Origin: Candidatus Siliceabacter maunaloa
Lineage (GTDB): Bacteria > Actinomycetota > Thermoleophilia > Solirubrobacterales > Solirubrobacteraceae
DNA: 46,960 nucleotides
Assembly: GCA_024330185.1 (NCBI GenBank)
Contig: JANDLV010000032.1
Coordinates: 1-46,960, forward strand
Direction: 5' to 3'
A program made the position numbers and the translations under genes. How positions within the stretch are numbered: position 1 is the first letter of the stretch; every line of letters begins with the position of its first letter. A model generated the notes under the pieces. That model was not told the origin of the DNA. It did not search any database and saw nothing but the letters and a program-made list of their open reading frames with translations. Positions 44,000-46,960 of this stretch are shown piece by piece.

Positions 44000-46698
44000 T
44001 CACTCGACTGTGTAGGTCTTCAGCACCTCGTCACCGTGATGGTTGATGACCTTGATGGCGATCCTCCCGGTGCTCGGCTTCGCGAAGGGACGGCTGCGAG
44101 TGCGGTAGAGGCTCTCCCAGGCGTCCCGGTCGATATCAGCCTTGAGGGCTTGGCGCAGGCGCTTGTACGGGTCGTTGGCGCCAGTGAAGTACGCGTCGCG
44201 GCGAAGAAGCTCTCGCCGTTGTAGTCGGTGTCGATGGACCAGCAGGCGATGTCGTCGGTCGAGTCCGAGCGGATCTCGCCCGTCGTGGGGTCGTAGACGT
44301 CCACACCGCGGACCTCGACCTCGACCATCCCGTCGTCCGACTGGTCGATCAGGACGTCGGGCTCGCCGAAGACCATGAAGAGGTTGCCGGCGCCCGTCTT
44401 CTTGAGCAGCTCCTCGCCCATAGAGAGGTCCTGGTTCATGCGCACGAGCATCACCGGCAGCCTCCCGAAGCTGCGTTCCTCCGTCGCGATCGCCCAGCCT
44501 CCGCCGTTCGCCTCCGGCGCGAACTCCCTGGCCGCCTCGTTGCTGTGGGCGTCGAAGGCGAAACCGCACACGAGCAGCAGGTCGAAGCCCACGCCCTTGA
44601 CCGCCTCCTTGGCGGCCTCGCGCACCTGGTCGGACCCGACCGTCCCGTACTCGGGGCCCAGCGAGATGCCGACCGTTCGGGTCTGGCCCTCCTCGTCGGT
44701 GAACGCTCCGCGGGCGTGAATCCACCGGCCACCGGCGTAGGGCTCGAGGGCCTCGAAGTCCAGGCGCTGGGCACGGTCGCGGTTCTGCACGCCGGCCTTG
44801 CGCAGGTTCCCGAGGATGGTGTCCTCGAAGCCGCCGCTGGATTGCGGGACGTTCTCGGCCTCGGGCACCTCGGCCTCACTGAGCATCCGGTGCGGCGACA
44901 GGCTCTCGACGGTGAACGGCCCGCAGACGCGCACGATGCGCCGGTCCTCGTAGGGCTGGTCGAACAGCAGCTCCTGCTCGCTGTGACGCTCGATAGCCTG
45001 CTCGACCTGCTCGCGCGACATCCCGGCCTCGATCTCCGCGTTCTGCGCGATGTCGCGCAGCATCACGTGGGGGACGCGCTTGTAAACGAACCCTTTGCGG
45101 ACGTCGTTGACGAACGAGCCGGTCGAGCCGGGTCGCCCTGTGATGGCGGACTCCTTCCCCTGACCCTCTTTGGAGTCGGCGAGGAGGTAGTACGGGAGCT
45201 TGAGCGCGGCAAGGCGGGTCCGCGTCAATGCGACGGCGACCCGTGAGGTGTCGATGGCGATCCACCGCCGACCCCACTCCTCGGCGACCACTGCTGTGCT
45301 GCCGCTGCCGTTGGTCGGATCGAGGACGAGGTCGCCGGGATCCGAAGTCATGAGGACGCAGCGCTCGACGACCTTGGTGTTGGTCTGGACGACGTACGTC
45401 TTCGGCTCGCCAAAGCCCGCGACAACAGTGTCCTCCCACGCGTTGTTGAGCGGGAATGCCGGAAAGTCGTCGAGGTAGCGCACGTAGGAGAGCGTCCGAC
45501 CCGCCGCCATCAGGCGCCGAGCAGCCTTGAGCCGTTCCATGCCGGTGCTGTTGGTCTTCCAGCCGCCTCGGGCAGGGCGGAAGGTCTCTCGTTCTACTTC
45601 GACAGGGAAGACGGTTGTCTGGGCCTCGCGTGTTGTCTGCGAGGTCAGGTTGTCCAGGCGGAAGAGCCGACCATCGACCCCGCCGCCCAGCAGCTCGGCT
45701 TTCGTCGCTCGTCGCCGGAGGCCATCAGATTCTTCGACGTAGCTGTAGGCCCCCGCCCCGGCCCCGCCCGCAGCCTTGGCGCGGTATAGGGGGCGGTACT
45801 TGACCTGCGATTTGTCTCGTGCGTACCAGAGCAGGTAGTCGGAGACTGCCGGGAGCGTCGTCGTCCCGCCCGTCGGACTGCCCGCTCCGCTCGTCTTTCG
45901 GAACGTGATGAGGCTGACGAAGTTGTCCCCCCCGAATGCCTCGTCAAGCAGGCTGCGCACGAGGTGCACGTTCTCGTCGCCGATCTGGACGAAGACGCTG
46001 CCCGAGCCGGTTAGCAGCTCCCGGGCAATGGCCAGCCGATCGCGCAGGTAGCTCAGGTAGCTGTGGATCCCGTCCTTCCAGGTGTCGCGAAAAGCCCTGA
46101 TCTGCTCGGGCTGGCGGGTCAAGTGGTCGAGCTTGCCGTCGCGGACGTCACGGTCCTGCGTCGACACCTGCCAGTTGGAGCCAAAGCCAATCCCGTAGGG
46201 CGGATCGATGAAGATGGTCTGGACCTTGCCGCGCAGGTTCTCCTTCTCGACGAGACTGTTCATTACAAGCAGGGAGTCGCCGAGGATCAGGCGGTTGGTC
46301 CAGTTCTGCTCGTGGGCGTAGAAGTCGACGAGCTCCTCGAACTCGATGCCGTTGAAGTCGCCGAACAGCGTCAGCTCGGGCTCGTCCTCGGAGCGCTGCC
46401 CCGTGCGGCGCAGATTCTCGACGAGCACCCGCGGGTGGACCTTCTCCTGGATGTAGATCGGGACGCTGGGCACCGCGAGATCGCCGCGATCCTGCTCGTC
46501 CTTGCCGCGCCAGACGAGCTGGGGGTCCAGCGATGGGTCACGCGGGTACAGCGCGGTCGGCGGCTGCTGCTCGTCCTGCTCCACGAAGCCGCGCAGCTCG
46601 TCCGTGGGGATGTTCGTCCGCTTGTCCTGGTGGCGCAGCACTTCGACCTGCCTAGGGTCGCCGGGCGCTTTGTTCGCCCCCCTCGGCGGCGGAGTCAT
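44000..46698 (-). CDS. mod: Type III restriction-modification methyltransferase, C-terminal frameshift
   Basis: About 890-900 aa. DPPYGIGFGSNW near residue 175 is motif IV and DPTNGSGSTAVVAEEWGRRW near 470 motif I, in the order of beta-class N-methyltransferases. The C-terminal part reads to YNGESFFA in one frame; the family then continues with RDAYFTGANDPYKRLRQALK and IAIKVINHHGDEVLKTYTVE, which is found in the next frame and ends at 44000. One base is therefore missing near 44197-44202. Without it the protein ends at 44020 with an unrelated tail. ATG 46698 overlaps the restriction-subunit stop (ATGA) and has GGAGGTG at 5 bases. Confidence 0.88.
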
Positions 46699-46914
46699 AC
46701 ATGCACCTCCTCGCGGGCGCCGAGCAGGGCACTGATCGTGTTCTGCGCGTCCCATGGATCGGCGATCTCGACGAAGGCCCAGCGGCCGAGCTCGCCCAGG
46801 TTGTTGACCGCCGGCACCCATAGGTCTCGCGCGGTGGTGACCTTGGCCTGCTTGGCCTCCAGCGCCTGCCCGGAGACCTCCACGATCAGCGTGAGAAGAT
46901 CCTCCTCCGGAGCC
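46695..46914 (-). pseudogene. C-terminal fragment of a type III restriction subunit
   Basis: In the leftward frame ending at 46695, APEEDLLTLIVEVSGQALEA is followed by KQAKVTTARDLWVPAVNNLG and RWAFVEIADPWDAQNTI. This corresponds to the last part of restriction subunits paired with this methyltransferase type (usual VEVSG...KVxTARDLWVPAVN). The frame meets a TGA at 46916-46918, where a different AT-richer sequence begins, so the gene is cut off and cannot give a full-length restriction enzyme from this copy. Confidence 0.75.
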
Positions 46915-46960
46915 TGTCAAGCCCAGTGAGACACCTCGCGTGTGAATTTAGTGAGCAACC
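46915..46960. mobile_element. Probable insertion-sequence end, cut by the window
   Basis: From TGTCAAG at 46915 the sequence contains two AGTGAG boxes (46925-46930 and 46950-46955) 25 bases apart and is AT-richer than the gene it interrupts. A TG terminus and repeated end boxes are features of IS21-family elements. Only one end is visible, so the family is a guess. Confidence 0.4.

Overview
The window is about 47 kb of very GC-rich DNA with strong G/C bias at third codon positions, short intergenic gaps and frequent GTG starts. Gene content and order point to an actinobacterium. The chain rpsP, KH protein, rimM, trmD, rplS, lepB, rnhB, yraN, comM, dprA follows the order known from actinobacterial chromosomes, and there is a WhiG/FliA-type sigma factor, an MMPL transporter and an actinobacterial-style L,D-transpeptidase. 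A member of class Thermoleophilia (Solirubrobacterales-like) is my best guess, but that is inference from style and not a database result.

Layout. (1) 1-8100 is an accessory segment. It holds an atypical SDR protein, a decayed DUF4143 ATPase, a SWIM-SNF2 helicase coupled to a small XRE regulator, an orphan gene, an excisionase-type antitoxin with a PIN toxin (toxin frameshifted), and the decayed C-terminus of a tyrosine integrase that abuts the 3' end of tRNA-Val(GAC). This is the usual geometry of a tRNA-integrated island. (2) 8100-15700 is chromosomal: tRNA-Val, tRNA-Cys, a secreted protein, a small membrane protein, an MMPL transporter, a carbon-nitrogen hydrolase, dodecin, asparagine synthetase and tRNA-Gly. 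(3) 15800-21265 holds a lone AAA ATPase with an unusual upstream region, then a leftward group: zinc-ribbon protein, small protein, RNase HI, dienelactone-hydrolase-like enzyme, a phosphosulfolactate-synthase (ComA)-like enzyme and an ATP-grasp ligase. (4) 21800-32400 runs leftward: xerD-whiG, L,D-transpeptidase, an epimerase with an acyltransferase and a HAD phosphatase, ilvD, two uncharacterised genes, thiD, dprA and comM. (5) 34091-43333 is the conserved translation/secretion block: yraN, rnhB, lepB, rplS, trmD, rimM, khpA, rpsP, ffh, an O-methyltransferase, an SPFH/NfeD pair, ftsY and a haloacid-dehalogenase-like gene. (6) 43347-46960 is a type III-like restriction-modification locus: a methyltransferase with a C-terminal frameshift, two small orphan genes behind it, and a restriction-subunit tail cut off by what looks like an insertion-sequence end at the right edge.

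The observations I rate highest are these. comM-dprA and yraN diverge from two near-identical, mirror-image promoter-like elements that both place the start codon about 7-8 bases after a TAGCGT hexamer, so both transcripts look leaderless. A small family of structured repeats (CGCC-hairpin-GGCG followed by ACGTCACA) sits at four gene ends and twice contains the stop codon itself. A ComA-like enzyme is translationally coupled to an ATP-grasp ligase, which suggests an uncharacterised small-molecule pathway. tRNA-Val(GAC) has C instead of the near-universal U at position 33.
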